64,000 bases of DNA from the NCBI RefSeq assembly GCF_019331675.1, contig NZ_JAHBBJ010000001.1:186001-250000 (forward strand). The letters run 5' to 3'. Source of the stretch: Bifidobacterium miconisargentati. GTDB taxonomy: Bacteria > Actinomycetota > Actinomycetes > Actinomycetales > Bifidobacteriaceae. Every line of letters begins with the position of its first letter. The first letter of the stretch is position 1. The position numbers and the translations under genes are program-made. Below the pieces are notes generated by a model that made no database searches, was not told where the DNA came from, and saw only the letters and a program-made list of their open reading frames with translations. Below, piece after piece: positions 34,379-45,100 of this stretch.

Positions 34379-34972
34379 CTACTTCGTGGACGGGATCTGG
34401 CCGAAGATCATGAACAACACGATGCCGCCGAGCACGGCCAGCACGATCTGGACGATGAGCAGCGCGATGACGGCGGTCTTGCGCGTGGCGAGCTTGGCGC
34501 CGTACGCCTGGGCCAGCAGGAAGGCGATGAAGCCGAAGACGGCGTAGTTGGCGGTCAGGGCCAGGATGTCCTGGTTGGCGAGCGCCACGCCGTTGACGGC
34601 CTGGTCGAGCGAGTTCATGGTGGTTCCCATCACGAACATGCCCCAGATGGCGTATCCGATGAGTCCCACCACGGCGTATGCCCACGGCTTGAACGTGTCC
34701 TTCATGCGGTTGGTGAAGGATTCGGCGCACCACAGCAACGCGAAGCCGACCACATAGGAGAACACGACGGCGATGAGCACGGTCACGGCCATCCACGGCA
34801 CCAGGGCCACCACGGGGCTGCCGGTCTTCGGGTCGGCGATCATGGACAGGTAGAATCCGGAGCAGGCGATGGCGCCGACCGTCAGCGCGGCGCCGGCGAT
34901 GACCGCCTGCGCGAGCATGGTGGGCAGTGCGCCCTGTTCGACTCGTTCGACTTCGGTCCAGCGTGAAGCCAT
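34379..34972 (-). CDS. Predicted membrane protein upstream of sdaA
   Basis: I do not recognise this 197-aa protein. About five hydrophobic segments are visible: residues ~18-45, ~55-82, ~95-118, ~130-150 and ~165-190. There are few charged residues between them, and the tail QIPSTK is short. Because it precedes sdaA by seven bases it may be expressed with serine deaminase, but it lacks the length and motifs of known serine transporters. The ATG at 34972 follows CGAGG. The gene reads as coding by its third-position GC. Confidence 0.7.
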   Translation of the reverse strand: MASRWTEVERVEQGALPTMLAQAVIAGAALTVGAIACSGFYLSMIADPKTGSPVVALVPWMAVTVLIAVVFSYVVGFALLWCAESFTNRMKDTFKPWAYAVVGLIGYAIWGMFVMGTTMNSLDQAVNGVALANQDILALTANYAVFGFIAFLLAQAYGAKLATRKTAVIALLIVQIVLAVLGGIVLFMIFGQIPSTK

Positions 34973-35099
34973 GGGATTTGCCTCGTTTCGGGTTCGGATG
35001 CGATTACGACGAAGAACAGGGTAACGGGGTTATGTTTCGAGAATTTGCCCCACATTTTGCCCATATTATTCTGGATAAGCTAGCGATCCGCGGACAACG

Positions 35100-35133
35100 G
35101 GAAGCCTTCCGATCCTGCTCGCATAAGGCTTCC
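35100..35133 (-). terminator. Hairpin downstream of tRNA-Leu
   Basis: Arms GGAAGCCTT (35100-35108) and AAGGCTTCC (35125-35133) are perfect. The hairpin lies 25 bases beyond the tRNA 3' end on its strand and has no U-tract. Confidence 0.5.
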
Positions 35134-35157
35134 AACCATTCCTACGCTCTGTGAAAG

Positions 35158-35237
35158 TGCCTCCAGCGGGACTCGAACCCGCAAGCCGAAGCGATCGATT
35201 TTAAGTCGACTGCGTATACCAATTTCGCCATGGAGGC
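35158..35237 (-). tRNA. tRNA-Leu (anticodon UAA)
   Basis: On the minus strand GCCTCCA pairs with TGGAGGC as acceptor stem, discriminator A. The D-arm contains AATTGGTATA. The anticodon loop is CTTAAAA with anticodon TAA at 35203-35201. The T-arm is GCGGG-TTCGAGT-CCCGC. The variable region CGCTTCGGCTT is long, as in tRNA-Leu. CCA is not encoded. It reads UUA/UUG codons, which are rare in this GC-rich genome. Confidence 0.92.
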
Positions 35238-35269
35238 GTTGGCCCGTGGGCCAACCGTTTCATTGTACG

Positions 35270-36271
35270 CTATCGCGCGAGCAGGCGGCGCCCGTAGTCG
35301 AGGACGATGCCGTCGAGCAGGCCGTGTTCGCTGGCCACGTACGAGTCGATGGCCTCGCCGTGGTCGGCCGCGGCGGCCTCGCTCACCTTGGCGAGCACGC
35401 GGTTCCACACCACGGCGCCGCCGCCCACCACGTCCACGCGGCCGGGGTGGATGGTCTTGTATTCGCGGCGTTCGGCGCGGGACATGTTGAGGAATTTGTC
35501 GTCCACCGCGTAGGCGTCCTCAAGGCTCAGACGATGGCCGTCCACCACGGTGTGGTCGTATTCGGTCAGGCCGAGGGCGAGGGCGGTCATGGTGGTCACC
35601 GTGCCGGACACACCGATGATGGTGCGCGCCTTGCCGGCATCCACCGTACGGAACGCCTCGTCGATGTGCTCGTCCACGTCCTTGATGGCGGCGTCGATCT
35701 CCGCCTGGGTGGGCGGATCGGTCTTGAGGTGTCGTTCGGTCATGCGCACGGAGCCGATGTTCATCGAGAAGGCGCTTTGGACCTGCGTGGCGGGCGCGTG
35801 CACGCCGTCGCCGCCGATGACGAGCTCGGTGGAGCCGCCGCCCAGGTCGACCACCAGGTACGGGGCCTTGAGCTCGCCGCGGTTGACCACGGAGGTCGCG
35901 CCGAGGAAGCTCAGGTCGGCCTCCTCCGTGCCGGGGATCACCTCGGGTCGCACGCCGAGGATGGATTCGATGCCGTCCTCGAACTCCTCGCGATTCTCGG
36001 CGTCGCGCGTGGCGGAGGTGGCCACGAAGCGCAGGCCGTCCACCGGATGTTCGGCGAGCACGCCGGCGAACTCACGGGCGGCCACGTAGGCGCGTTCCAG
36101 CGCCTCGTCGGCGAAACGGTGGGTCTTGTCCACGTCCTGGCCGAGTCGGATCACGCGCAGGATGCGCGGCACCACCTCATGCATACCGTCGGCATCCACA
36201 CGGGCGATCTTCAACCTGATCGAGTTGGTGCCGCAGTCGATGCCGGCCACGGTCACGGATTCCTTGCTCAT
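35270..36271 (-). CDS. Exopolyphosphatase / pppGpp phosphatase family protein (Ppx/GppA)
   Basis: A 333-aa member of the sugar kinase/HSP70 superfold that hydrolyses polyphosphate or pppGpp. AGIDCGTNSIRLKIARVD is the first phosphate motif, FVATSATRDAENREEF the second segment, YLVVDLGGGSTELVIG the second phosphate motif, and IIGVSGTVTT the third. It is short compared with E. coli Ppx, as usual for actinobacteria. The ATG at 36271 follows GAAGGAGAAGG. The order eno, DivIC-like, DUF501, Ppx is conserved in actinobacteria. Confidence 0.92.
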   Translation of the reverse strand: MSKESVTVAGIDCGTNSIRLKIARVDADGMHEVVPRILRVIRLGQDVDKTHRFADEALERAYVAAREFAGVLAEHPVDGLRFVATSATRDAENREEFEDGIESILGVRPEVIPGTEEADLSFLGATSVVNRGELKAPYLVVDLGGGSTELVIGGDGVHAPATQVQSAFSMNIGSVRMTERHLKTDPPTQAEIDAAIKDVDEHIDEAFRTVDAGKARTIIGVSGTVTTMTALALGLTEYDHTVVDGHRLSLEDAYAVDDKFLNMSRAERREYKTIHPGRVDVVGGGAVVWNRVLAKVSEAAAADHGEAIDSYVASEHGLLDGIVLDYGRRLLAR

Positions 36272-36306
36272 TGCCTTCTCCTTCGGGTCCAGTCGAATGG
36301 ACGGTT

Positions 36307-36873
36307 TCAGTCTTCCAGCGTGCAGCGGCACACGGACGGGTCGAACTCGTCCTTGACACGTTCGAGCACCATGTCGCCGATCGGGTTCGCGCCGGGGCCC
36401 ATGACCAGCGACTGGGCCAGAAGGGCGTGCAGGCACTTGACGCGCACGGGCATGCCGCCGGCGGACGTGCCCTCGATGTGCTCCTCGCTGTCACCGAGTC
36501 GGGTGGCCAGTTCGTGGCGGAACGCCAGATACAGTTCGTGGGCCCGCGCGTAGGCGGCGCGCAGCTCCTCATCGGCGGCGAGCATGTCGTTGTACTGCTG
36601 CATCACGCCCGCGGCCTCCACATGGGAGGCGGCCTTGACGGCTTCCGGGCCGGTCAGATAGCAGGTGGTGGGGAACGGGATGCCGCCGGGCAGCACCGGG
36701 CGGGTGATCACCGCCAGCGGACGGCCGCACACGCATCGGGCGCCCACGGCCACCATGCCTCGCGGATAACGGCCAAGCTGGCGCTGGACCAGATCGATGT
36801 CATGGTCATTCGCGGGTTCGGCGAGCACGGCGTCAACGAGGGACACGGCCTTGGCGGTGATGTCGGTGGTCAC
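36307..36873 (-). CDS. DUF501 family protein
   Basis: A 188-aa conserved actinobacterial protein of unknown function. DIDLVQRQLGRYPRGMVAVGARCVCGRPLAVITRPVLPGG-type sequence, FPTTCYLTGPEAVKAASHVEA and VKCLHALLAQSLVMGPGANPIGDMVL are the family hallmarks. The conserved Cys and His residues may bind metal. The start is GTG at 36873, nine bases after GGGGAGG; the longer frame to 36936 lacks a binding site and would overlap the DivIC-like gene. Always found between the DivIC-like and Ppx genes in this group, so a link to envelope or phosphate metabolism is possible. Confidence 0.88.
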   Translation of the reverse strand: MTTDITAKAVSLVDAVLAEPANDHDIDLVQRQLGRYPRGMVAVGARCVCGRPLAVITRPVLPGGIPFPTTCYLTGPEAVKAASHVEAAGVMQQYNDMLAADEELRAAYARAHELYLAFRHELATRLGDSEEHIEGTSAGGMPVRVKCLHALLAQSLVMGPGANPIGDMVLERVKDEFDPSVCRCTLED

Positions 36874-36932
36874 GGTTGGGTTTCCTCCCCTAATGGTCGA
36901 TGATGGTTGGTGCGATGGAAAGAATGCGGGTG

Positions 36933-37541
36933 TCACTGTCCGCTCTGGTCGGTGCCGGACGTGCCGGAATCGGCGGACTGCCCGGACGAATCGGACTTGG
37001 ACTTACTGGATTTGGAGGACGTATCTGACGAAGACGAGTCGGACGAAGACGAACCGTCGGACGTGTTGTCGGACGTGCCGGACTTGGCGTCGGTCACGGG
37101 TTCGTCGGCCTTTTTGAAGGCGTACGACAGCTCGCTGTACCACGGCAGGACGTTCTTGTCCGAGCTGGACGAGGAGTCGGACGATTCCGCGCCGGTCTCG
37201 GTGCCGGTCACGGCCTCCGGGTGCAGCACGCGGACCGCCTGCTCGCCGGGGAACACGAAGCCGAGGCGTTCGCGGGCCTGGGCGGTGATGTAGGCCTTGT
37301 CGTTCCAGCGTTTGATGTCGTTTTCCAGTTCCTGTTTCTTGGCGATCAGCGACGCCTCCTCGCGCTTCAGGCCGTTGAGTTCGGCGAGGTTCAGCGCATA
37401 GGTGTGGAATGTGGCGACCAGTTGGATGGTGCCGAGGGCCACAATGAACAGGGAGACGAAGAAGGCGATGGGTCCCGCACCGTTCCGCCTCTTTTTGGCT
37501 TTTGCTGTGCCGGATTTGCCGGCTCGGGACTGCTTGCTCAT
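36933..37541 (-). CDS. DivIC/FtsB-like septum formation initiator protein
   Basis: A 202-aa bitopic membrane protein of the divisome. It has a basic N-terminus, one transmembrane helix (IAFFVSLFIVALGTIQLVATF), a coiled coil (LNLAELNGLKREEASLIAKKQELENDIKRW) and then AYITAQARERLGFVFPGE, the family signature. The final 60 residues are Ser/Asp/Lys-rich low complexity. The ATG at 37541 (MSKQSRAGKS) is preferred; the longer frame would start inside the eno terminator. It lies directly downstream of eno. Confidence 0.88.
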   Translation of the reverse strand: MSKQSRAGKSGTAKAKKRRNGAGPIAFFVSLFIVALGTIQLVATFHTYALNLAELNGLKREEASLIAKKQELENDIKRWNDKAYITAQARERLGFVFPGEQAVRVLHPEAVTGTETGAESSDSSSSSDKNVLPWYSELSYAFKKADEPVTDAKSGTSDNTSDGSSSSDSSSSDTSSKSSKSKSDSSGQSADSGTSGTDQSGQ

Positions 37542-37552
37542 GACATACGAAA

Positions 37553-37590
37553 ATACCCGTCGCATTCGACCGAACGGATGCGACGGGTAT
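37553..37590 (-). terminator. Terminator after eno
   Basis: Perfect 13-bp arms ATACCCGTCGCAT (37553-37565) and its complement (37578-37590), with TTTTCG following on the minus strand. A weaker stem (GGAACC at 37602-37607 with GGTTCC at 37630-37635) lies between it and the eno stop. Confidence 0.82.
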
Positions 37591-37641
37591 CAGGATTCAC
37601 CGGAACCTCACGCCTTCACGGGCGTTTTCGGTTCCTCGTGC

Positions 37642-38949
<1,308 letters not shown>

Positions 38950-39027
38950 TTAAACGGTTGTGTATCTAATGACAGTCCTAAGAATAGTGCGATTTGTGGA
39001 CGTTGTGAACGACACGCCCAAAAATGG

Positions 39028-39041
39028 TGTGAACGCTCACA
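39028..39041. promoter_or_regulatory. Candidate LacI-family operator upstream of eno
   Basis: TGTGAACGCTCACA is a 12-of-14 palindrome fitting TGTGANCGNTCACA exactly. It ends 88 bases before the eno GTG. See the related site before glgB at 9818-9831. Confidence 0.55.
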
Positions 39042-39102
39042 TTCTTGTGATGTCCCGTTCGATAGCCGCCCGGTCACACGTCCGCGCATCCATGCGACGC
39101 CG

Positions 39103-40092
39103 CTACGCGACCCCGTTGAGGTAGTCGATTTCCTCATTGCTGAGGTCCAGCGCCGCGGCCTGGAAGGAATCCCCGATCTCCTGCGGATTGCGGGCCGAGG
39201 GAATCGTGAACAGGCGGGGGTACCGGGCGAGTTCCCAGGCCAGCGTGACCCGCTGGTGCGAGCAGCCGTGATGGGCGGCGACCTCACGGAAACGGTCGAA
39301 GCAATGTTCGTTGAACGGGTCGAGGAACCCGCCGAGCGGCGACCAGCAGACGAAGGCCAGCCCCAGTCGCTCGCAGGTGTCCATCGTGCCGTCCGGATCA
39401 CGGTAAACCGGCGAGAACTGGTTCTGCACGGCCACCAGCCGGTCGCCGAGAATCTCGCGGGCGAGGCTGATTTCCTCGTTGCCCACGCGGGAGATGCCCA
39501 CGGCCTTGGCCACGCCCGCGTCCACGAGCTCCTTCAGGGCACCCATCTGATCCTCGTAGGGTACCTGCGGGTCGTTGCAGTGCGAGTAGAGCAGGTCGAT
39601 GGCGTCCACACCGAGACGCCGGCAGGATTCCTTGGCATTGGCGATCATGGTCTTGGGCCGCGCATCCGCCTGCCATCCGTAATGGCCACGCTCGTCCAGC
39701 GTGCGAAGCCAGCCGGTTTTGGTGGCCACAAGCACCTCGTCCTTCGGGCCGTTCCACGAATCCAGGGCGTCATGGACGAGGTATTCGCCGTAGCCCATGT
39801 CCTCCGGCTCCCCGGTGCCGGGCTTGCTGGGCAGATAGTAGGACCAGGCGGTGTCGAGGTAGCGCACGCCGGCGTCAAGGGCGGCATGGATGGTTTCGAT
39901 GGCCTGATCGCGGCTCTCGGGACGGCCTTCGATGGCGAGAGCCATGGTGCCCATGCCGAGTCGGGGGATGGTGAACCCGGCGAGGGTGCCGGTGTTGCGG
40001 GGCGCGGCGGGCGTCGCGGCCGCGGCATTCGCGCCGGTTGATTCGGTTGCATTGGATGCGTCGTCTGCGACGGTTGCGGAAACTTCGGTCAT
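39103..40092 (-). CDS. Aldo/keto reductase
   Basis: A 329-aa NADPH-dependent oxidoreductase of the AKR fold. The catalytic tetrad is visible: Asp and Tyr in YLDTAWSYYLP, Lys in VLVATKTGW, His in LLYSHCND. The cofactor part includes AVGISRVGNEE and TIPSARNPQEIGDSFQAAALDLSNEEIDYLN. An Ala/Thr-rich N-terminal extension of about 35 residues precedes the barrel. The ATG at 40092 is used; a GTG at 40101 is possible. The substrate cannot be predicted. Confidence 0.9.
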   Translation of the reverse strand: MTEVSATVADDASNATESTGANAAAATPAAPRNTGTLAGFTIPRLGMGTMALAIEGRPESRDQAIETIHAALDAGVRYLDTAWSYYLPSKPGTGEPEDMGYGEYLVHDALDSWNGPKDEVLVATKTGWLRTLDERGHYGWQADARPKTMIANAKESCRRLGVDAIDLLYSHCNDPQVPYEDQMGALKELVDAGVAKAVGISRVGNEEISLAREILGDRLVAVQNQFSPVYRDPDGTMDTCERLGLAFVCWSPLGGFLDPFNEHCFDRFREVAAHHGCSHQRVTLAWELARYPRLFTIPSARNPQEIGDSFQAAALDLSNEEIDYLNGVA

Positions 40093-40101
40093 ACCCGTCA
40101 C

Positions 40102-40398
40102 TTAAACCCCGCCGCTGGACAGCCTGGACGTTGCATCCACATCGCCGACGCCGATGCCCAATCGCCCCTGCAGAGCATCGGACACGGCCGGATATCCCGG
40201 CGTATCGGCCATGGGGGGCAACCAGTGCCCGATTGTCTGGCGGAGGCCAAGGCAAAGTCCATCCCCAGACCCGTATCCAGGCGGACTTTGCACCGAATCG
40301 CACATATCCCGGAACATGGCCACATGCCACTCGATATACGGACGTAACGCGGGCCAATGCGGGATAATCCGACGAACGACGTCTTTGTCCCGCACCAT
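40102..40398 (-). CDS. Possible small hypothetical protein before the aldo/keto reductase
   Basis: A 98-codon open frame ending nine bases before the reductase ATG. Its translation (VVRRIIPHWPALRPYIEWHVAMF...) contains Trp, His and Tyr in protein-like proportion. Third-position GC is clearly lower than in neighbouring genes, and no ribosome binding site precedes the ATG. It may be a small gene, a decayed remnant, or chance. No family recognised. Confidence 0.25.
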   Translation of the reverse strand: MVRDKDVVRRIIPHWPALRPYIEWHVAMFRDMCDSVQSPPGYGSGDGLCLGLRQTIGHWLPPMADTPGYPAVSDALQGRLGIGVGDVDATSRLSSGGV

Positions 40399-40636
40399 CG
40401 TGGAACGATACGCACTTCAACCGTCTTATATTGGTTTCATACCACGCATGCCTGGCACGAAACCGTTGGAAACAAGCCATTTTCTTGATTTTCGTGTTTT
40501 CGCCAGGTAATGGGGCCGCGGGATGAAAGACGCAAAACATGACAATCGCCGCTTCGTCCCACGGTTGAAGCCCGTGCACCCCCGTGCGGAACAAGGGCGT
40601 ACGGTAGATGCCGTCAGGACAGCGAGGTGAGGATAG
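40399..40636. other. Intergenic region before zinc-ribbon gene
   Basis: With 40102-40398 this makes about 540 bases between the reductase and the zinc-ribbon gene. It is AT-richer around 40420-40510. No clear promoter, terminator or repeat is seen beyond the ribosome binding site (AGGTGAGG) of the next gene. Confidence 0.4.
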
Positions 40637-41947
40637 ATGACGGGTAACGACGAAAGGCAAGTGGTCCACTGCCCGAATTGCGGCGCGGAGGTGACCGGCC
40701 GCGGTAAATTCTGCGCGAAATGCGGGCAGGCGCTACCGCCGGAGGTGTTGGCTGGCTCCGGTTTCGCCGCCGATTCGCATGCGCGGGCCACCTCGACCAG
40801 CACCGGCGCAACCGGTCAGGCGGGGTTGCCCACGCCCGGTTCCGGTGATTTCGCTCCGGGCGCCGTCCACTCCCCCATACCCGCGCCGACGGTGCCGCCC
40901 GTTCCGTTGCCGAATGCCGCGGATGACCGGAACACCAAGGACGCAAACGGCAAGGGCCCGAATCGGAAAGTGGTCGTCATCGGCGCGATTGTCGCCGCGA
41001 TGATTGTGTTGGCGGCGATCGGCGGATTCGTGGCGTACCGCATGGCACATGATCGCGCCGTGGCGAGCTGCCAGGAGTCGGTGCTGCAGTTGAAGGACGC
41101 GCAGACGAAGCTGAGCAAGGCCATTGGCGAGGCCCAGCAGACGGTGGATGCGGCCGGCTCCGATTCGTCCGCCGCGTCGTCGCTTTCGGATGCGCTGGGC
41201 AAGGCGAAGGAGAAGGCGGACGCGAGCGTCATGTCATGCTCGACGGATCCGAAGACCGCGCAAGGCACCGCGGAAACGCTGATCAGGGAGATCACCGCGA
41301 TCGAGAAGACACTGACCGGGGAGGACGCCGACCAGCAGAAGCAAACGTTGGCGGAGGCGAAGAACAAGCTCAAGAGCGCCATAGACGCGGCGACCTCGAC
41401 GCTGAGTTCTTCAGATGGCAAGGTGGACGACCAGGCCGTGCGCGATGCGCTGTCCAAGGCGTTGGAAAGCGCGAACGGCATACTCGATTCCGGCAAGACC
41501 GCCAAGGAATTCAGTCAGGCCGCCTCCGCGCTCGACACTGCACGCACCGCCGTCGAGACCGCCGTGACCAAATGGAATTCTGAGGACGGCAGCCGCTGCT
41601 CCGCGTATGCGGCCGATCTCTATGCCGGAGATATGGGCGGGCACCCTATCCTGTCAGCCGATTGCACCGTGCAGACGGTAGCGGGTCCAACTCCGGATAC
41701 CACCGTCTACACCATCGAAGCCGCATATGTTCCCGGGACATTCCACAAGAACGCCGATGGCACCGCAAGCTGGACCGGAAAGGATCCATCCGGGAGCACC
41801 GGTACTTGGACGTATTATCCAACAGGTTCTGCGGCACCAGTACCTTCAGATAGAGCTTCCTATTGGAGCGAACGTTTCAACTGGGAATCAGACCCGGTGC
41901 TGATCGGTCCGAATGACGAGGTTTATTCCGGACATCAATTCTCGTAG
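40637..41947 (+). CDS. Zinc-ribbon membrane protein with helical extracytoplasmic region
   Basis: A 436-aa protein. A zinc ribbon (Cys-12, 15, 26, 29: CPNCG...FCAKCG), a Pro/Ala/Thr linker and a transmembrane helix (VVVIGAIVAAMIVLAAIGGFVAY) come first. Residues about 140-310 are Ala/Ser/Asp/Lys-rich helices (LKDAQTKLSKAIGEAQQTVDAAG), like FIVAR-type helical bundles of surface proteins. A C-terminal domain rich in Tyr, Trp and Thr follows (TVYTIEAAYVPGTFH...WTYYPTG). The overall plan is the same as the protein at 29139-30425. Function unknown; a surface or envelope-sensing role is inferred. ATG after AGGTGAGG. Confidence 0.78.
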   Translation: MTGNDERQVVHCPNCGAEVTGRGKFCAKCGQALPPEVLAGSGFAADSHARATSTSTGATGQAGLPTPGSGDFAPGAVHSPIPAPTVPPVPLPNAADDRNTKDANGKGPNRKVVVIGAIVAAMIVLAAIGGFVAYRMAHDRAVASCQESVLQLKDAQTKLSKAIGEAQQTVDAAGSDSSAASSLSDALGKAKEKADASVMSCSTDPKTAQGTAETLIREITAIEKTLTGEDADQQKQTLAEAKNKLKSAIDAATSTLSSSDGKVDDQAVRDALSKALESANGILDSGKTAKEFSQAASALDTARTAVETAVTKWNSEDGSRCSAYAADLYAGDMGGHPILSADCTVQTVAGPTPDTTVYTIEAAYVPGTFHKNADGTASWTGKDPSGSTGTWTYYPTGSAAPVPSDRASYWSERFNWESDPVLIGPNDEVYSGHQFS

Positions 41948-41959
41948 ACCACCTCAATC

Positions 41960-42093
41960 CGTCTCCGCCGCCAGCTCGTCCTGCAATTAAGGATGAACTT
42001 CGACCGCGTTTTGTTGACTCGACTGGCATCTCGCACATTGCCGTGGAGCAAACAACTCTGATGTCTGTTCCACGGCAATGTCCTCAGAGGGGT
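41960..42093 (-). repeat. Interspersed repeat, long form, copy B (diverged)
   Basis: GCCGCCAGCTCGTCCTGCAATTAAGG through CACGGCAATGTCCTCAGAGGGG-type sequence matches copies C and D in the same orientation, with changes in the middle. It fills the gap between convergent zinc-ribbon and mfd genes. Confidence 0.8.
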
Positions 42094-42112
42094 GAGCACA
42101 GCATAGAGTGGA

Positions 42113-45100
42113 CTACTTGCGCGGCTGGGGACGGTATGCCAGGTCGTCGAGGAGCTGGTTGGCCCACAGGACGATCTGATCGGAGCTCATCGGCCCCTGG
42201 CCGAGCGAACCGTTGAAAGGCGCCGGAACCAGCAGCTGGTGGGTGACCGGGCGGTACTGGGTGCCCTTGTAGATGCGGGCCATGCGCATCTGCACGGATT
42301 CGGGCGGGTCGATGCGGCCGATGCGCACGCGGTTGGACTGCGCCAGGATCTCGGAGACGCCGAGCTTGCGAGCCTTGAACTTCAGACGAGCCACGTCGAA
42401 CAGGGTCTCGAACTCGACCGGCGGCTTGCCGTAACGGTCGGTAAGCTCCTCCTGGAGGTCCTTCAAATCGGCCTCGTTGCGGGCGGAGGCGAGCTTGCGA
42501 TACGCCTCCAAACGCAGCTTGTCCGAATCGATGTACTCCACCGGGATGGACGCCTCGATGGGCAGATCCACGGACACGGCGATCGGCTCGACGTTCTCCT
42601 CGGGTTCCTTGTACTTCTCCACGGCCTCGGAGACCATGCGCACGTACAGGTCGAAGCCCACGCCCTCGATGTGGCCGGACTGTTCGTCACCGAGCAGGTT
42701 GCCGGTGCCGCGCAGCTCCAGGTCCTTCATGGCCACGTCGAAACCGGAACCGAGCGCGGTGTTCTGCGCGATGGTGGCGAGTCGGTCGTGCGACTGCTGG
42801 GTCATCGGCTTGGCCGGATCGTACAGGAAGTAGGCGTACGCGCGTTCACGGCCACGGCCCACGCGGCCGCGCAGCTGATGCAGCTGGGAGAGGCCGAAGC
42901 GGTCGGCGTGGTCCACGATCAGCGTGTTGGCGTTGGAGATATCGAGACCGGTCTCGATGATCGTGGTGCACACGAGCACGTCGATGTCACGATGCCAGAA
43001 GTCGCGGATGATCTGGTCGAGCTGCTTCTCCCCCATCTTGCCGTGGGCGATGCCCACCTTGGCCTCCGGGACAAGCGTGTGGATCTTGTCCGCCACATGC
43101 GAGATGTCCTGCACGCGGTTGTGCACGTAGAACACCTGGCCGCCGCGCAGCAGCTCACGGCGCACGGCCGCGGTGACCTGCGCGTCCTCGTAGGCCCCCA
43201 CGTAGGTGAGCACCGGCAAACGGTCCTCCGGGGGCGTGGCCAGCGTGGACATCTCACGGATGCCGGTCACGGCCATTTCCAGCGTACGCGGGATAGGCGT
43301 GGCGGACAGCGAAAGCACGTCCACGTTGGTGCGCAGGGCCTTCAGGGTCTCCTTGTGCTCCACGCCGAAGCGCTGCTCCTCGTCGATGATCACGAGGCCC
43401 AGATCCTTGAATTTGATCTTGGGGTTCAGGAGCTTGTGCGTGCCGATGACCACGTCCACCGTGCCCTCTTCGAGCCCGGTGATGGTCTCGTTGATCTCCT
43501 TGGTGGTCTGGAAGCGGCTCATGGCGGCCACGTTCACCGGGAAGCCCTCGAAGCGCTCGGTGAACGTCTCGTAATGCTGTTGCACGAGCAGCGTGGTGGG
43601 TACGAGCACGGCCACCTGCTTGCCGTCCTGCACGGCCTTGAAGGCGGCGCGCACGGCGATTTCGGTCTTGCCGAAGCCCACGTCGCCGCAGATGAGGCGG
43701 TCCATAGGCACGGGCTTCTCCATGTCCGCCTTGACCTCGTCGATGGTGGTGAGCTGGTCAGCGGTCTCCTGGTAGGGGAAGGCGTCCTCCAGTTCCTTCT
43801 GCCACGGGGTGTCCGGGCTGAAGGCGAATCCGCGGGCGCGCTGGCGGGCGGAGTAGAGCTTGATGAGGTCGTCCGCGATCTCGTGGACGTGCTTGCGGGC
43901 CTTGGCCTTGGTGGCCGCCCAGTCGGAGCCGCCGAGCTTGTTGAGCTTCGGCGCTTCGGCGCCGATGTACTTGCTGACCTGGTCGAGCTGGTCGGTGGGG
44001 ATGAACAGCTTGTCCGCGGGGGCGCCGCGCTTGGAGGGCGCGTATTCGATGACGAGGTATTCGCGGGTGGTGCGGTTCGCGCCGGTGCCGATGGTGCGCT
44101 GGCGCATCTCCACGAATCGGCCGATGCCGTGCTGTTCGTGGACCACGTAGTCGCCGGCCTTGAGCTCCATGAGGTCGATGGCCTTGCGGCGGCGTTTCGG
44201 CGTCTTGGCCACGGCCACGGCCGAGGTGCGGCCCGTAAGGTCGCGTTCGGTCAGGAGCGCGATCTTGGCGGCCTTGTCCACGAATCCGTCGATGGCGCGG
44301 GAGCGGATCGTGTCGAACGTGGCGATGCCGGTGGTGTTGATGGCGCGCTTGAGTCTGGCGAGTGTGCCGGCGGCGGCAGCGGTGATGGTCACGGCGAATC
44401 CGGCGTCGATGAGGCCTTCGATGCCGCGTGTGGCCTTGGCTTCGTCGCCGCGGAATTCGGCCGGGTTCTGCGCGTCGAGCTGCACATGGCCGGGCAGGGT
44501 GGCATCCACGCCGAAGCTGGTGAGACGGATCACGTCATGCTCGGAGTACTCGAGGGAGCTGATGGTCTCCTCGAAGTCCAGGAAGCTGGCCTCGTCGAAG
44601 CTGATGGGTGCGCCGGCACCATGGCCGGACGCGGCCACATGCCAGCTGGCGGCGAGGAACTCGTTGGCGGTCTTGGCCAGGTCCTCGGCGGAGCGGCGCA
44701 GTTTTTCGGGGTCGCTGAGCATGATGACGGCGTTCGCGGGCAGCATGGAGCTCACCGGCTCCAGATGGTCCACGAGCGCGGGCATCAGCGATTCCATGCC
44801 CTCCACCGGAATGGCGTTGGCGATGGATTCGAGCATGTCCTCGGCGTTGGGGATGGAGCCGATCAGGGCCTTGGCGCGTTTGCGCACGGCGTCCGTGAGC
44901 TGCAGTTCACGGCAGGCGGTGGCCCAGATGGTCTTCATGCCGCCGCCATAGGTGCGCTGGTCGGAGGCGTGGAATTCCTTGATGGTGTCGATCTCGTCGC
45001 CGAAGAACTCGATGCGCACCGGGTGCGGCGCGGTGGGCGGGAACACGTCGAGGATGCCGCCGCGTACGGCGAATTCGCCGCGATCCATCACGAGGTCCAC

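Noticed and set aside
40154-40510. A 118-codon plus-strand frame upstream of the zinc-ribbon gene
   Set aside because: Low-quality composition (Arg/Pro/Ser/Cys mix), no ribosome binding site, and it overlaps the opposite frame that looks more protein-like.
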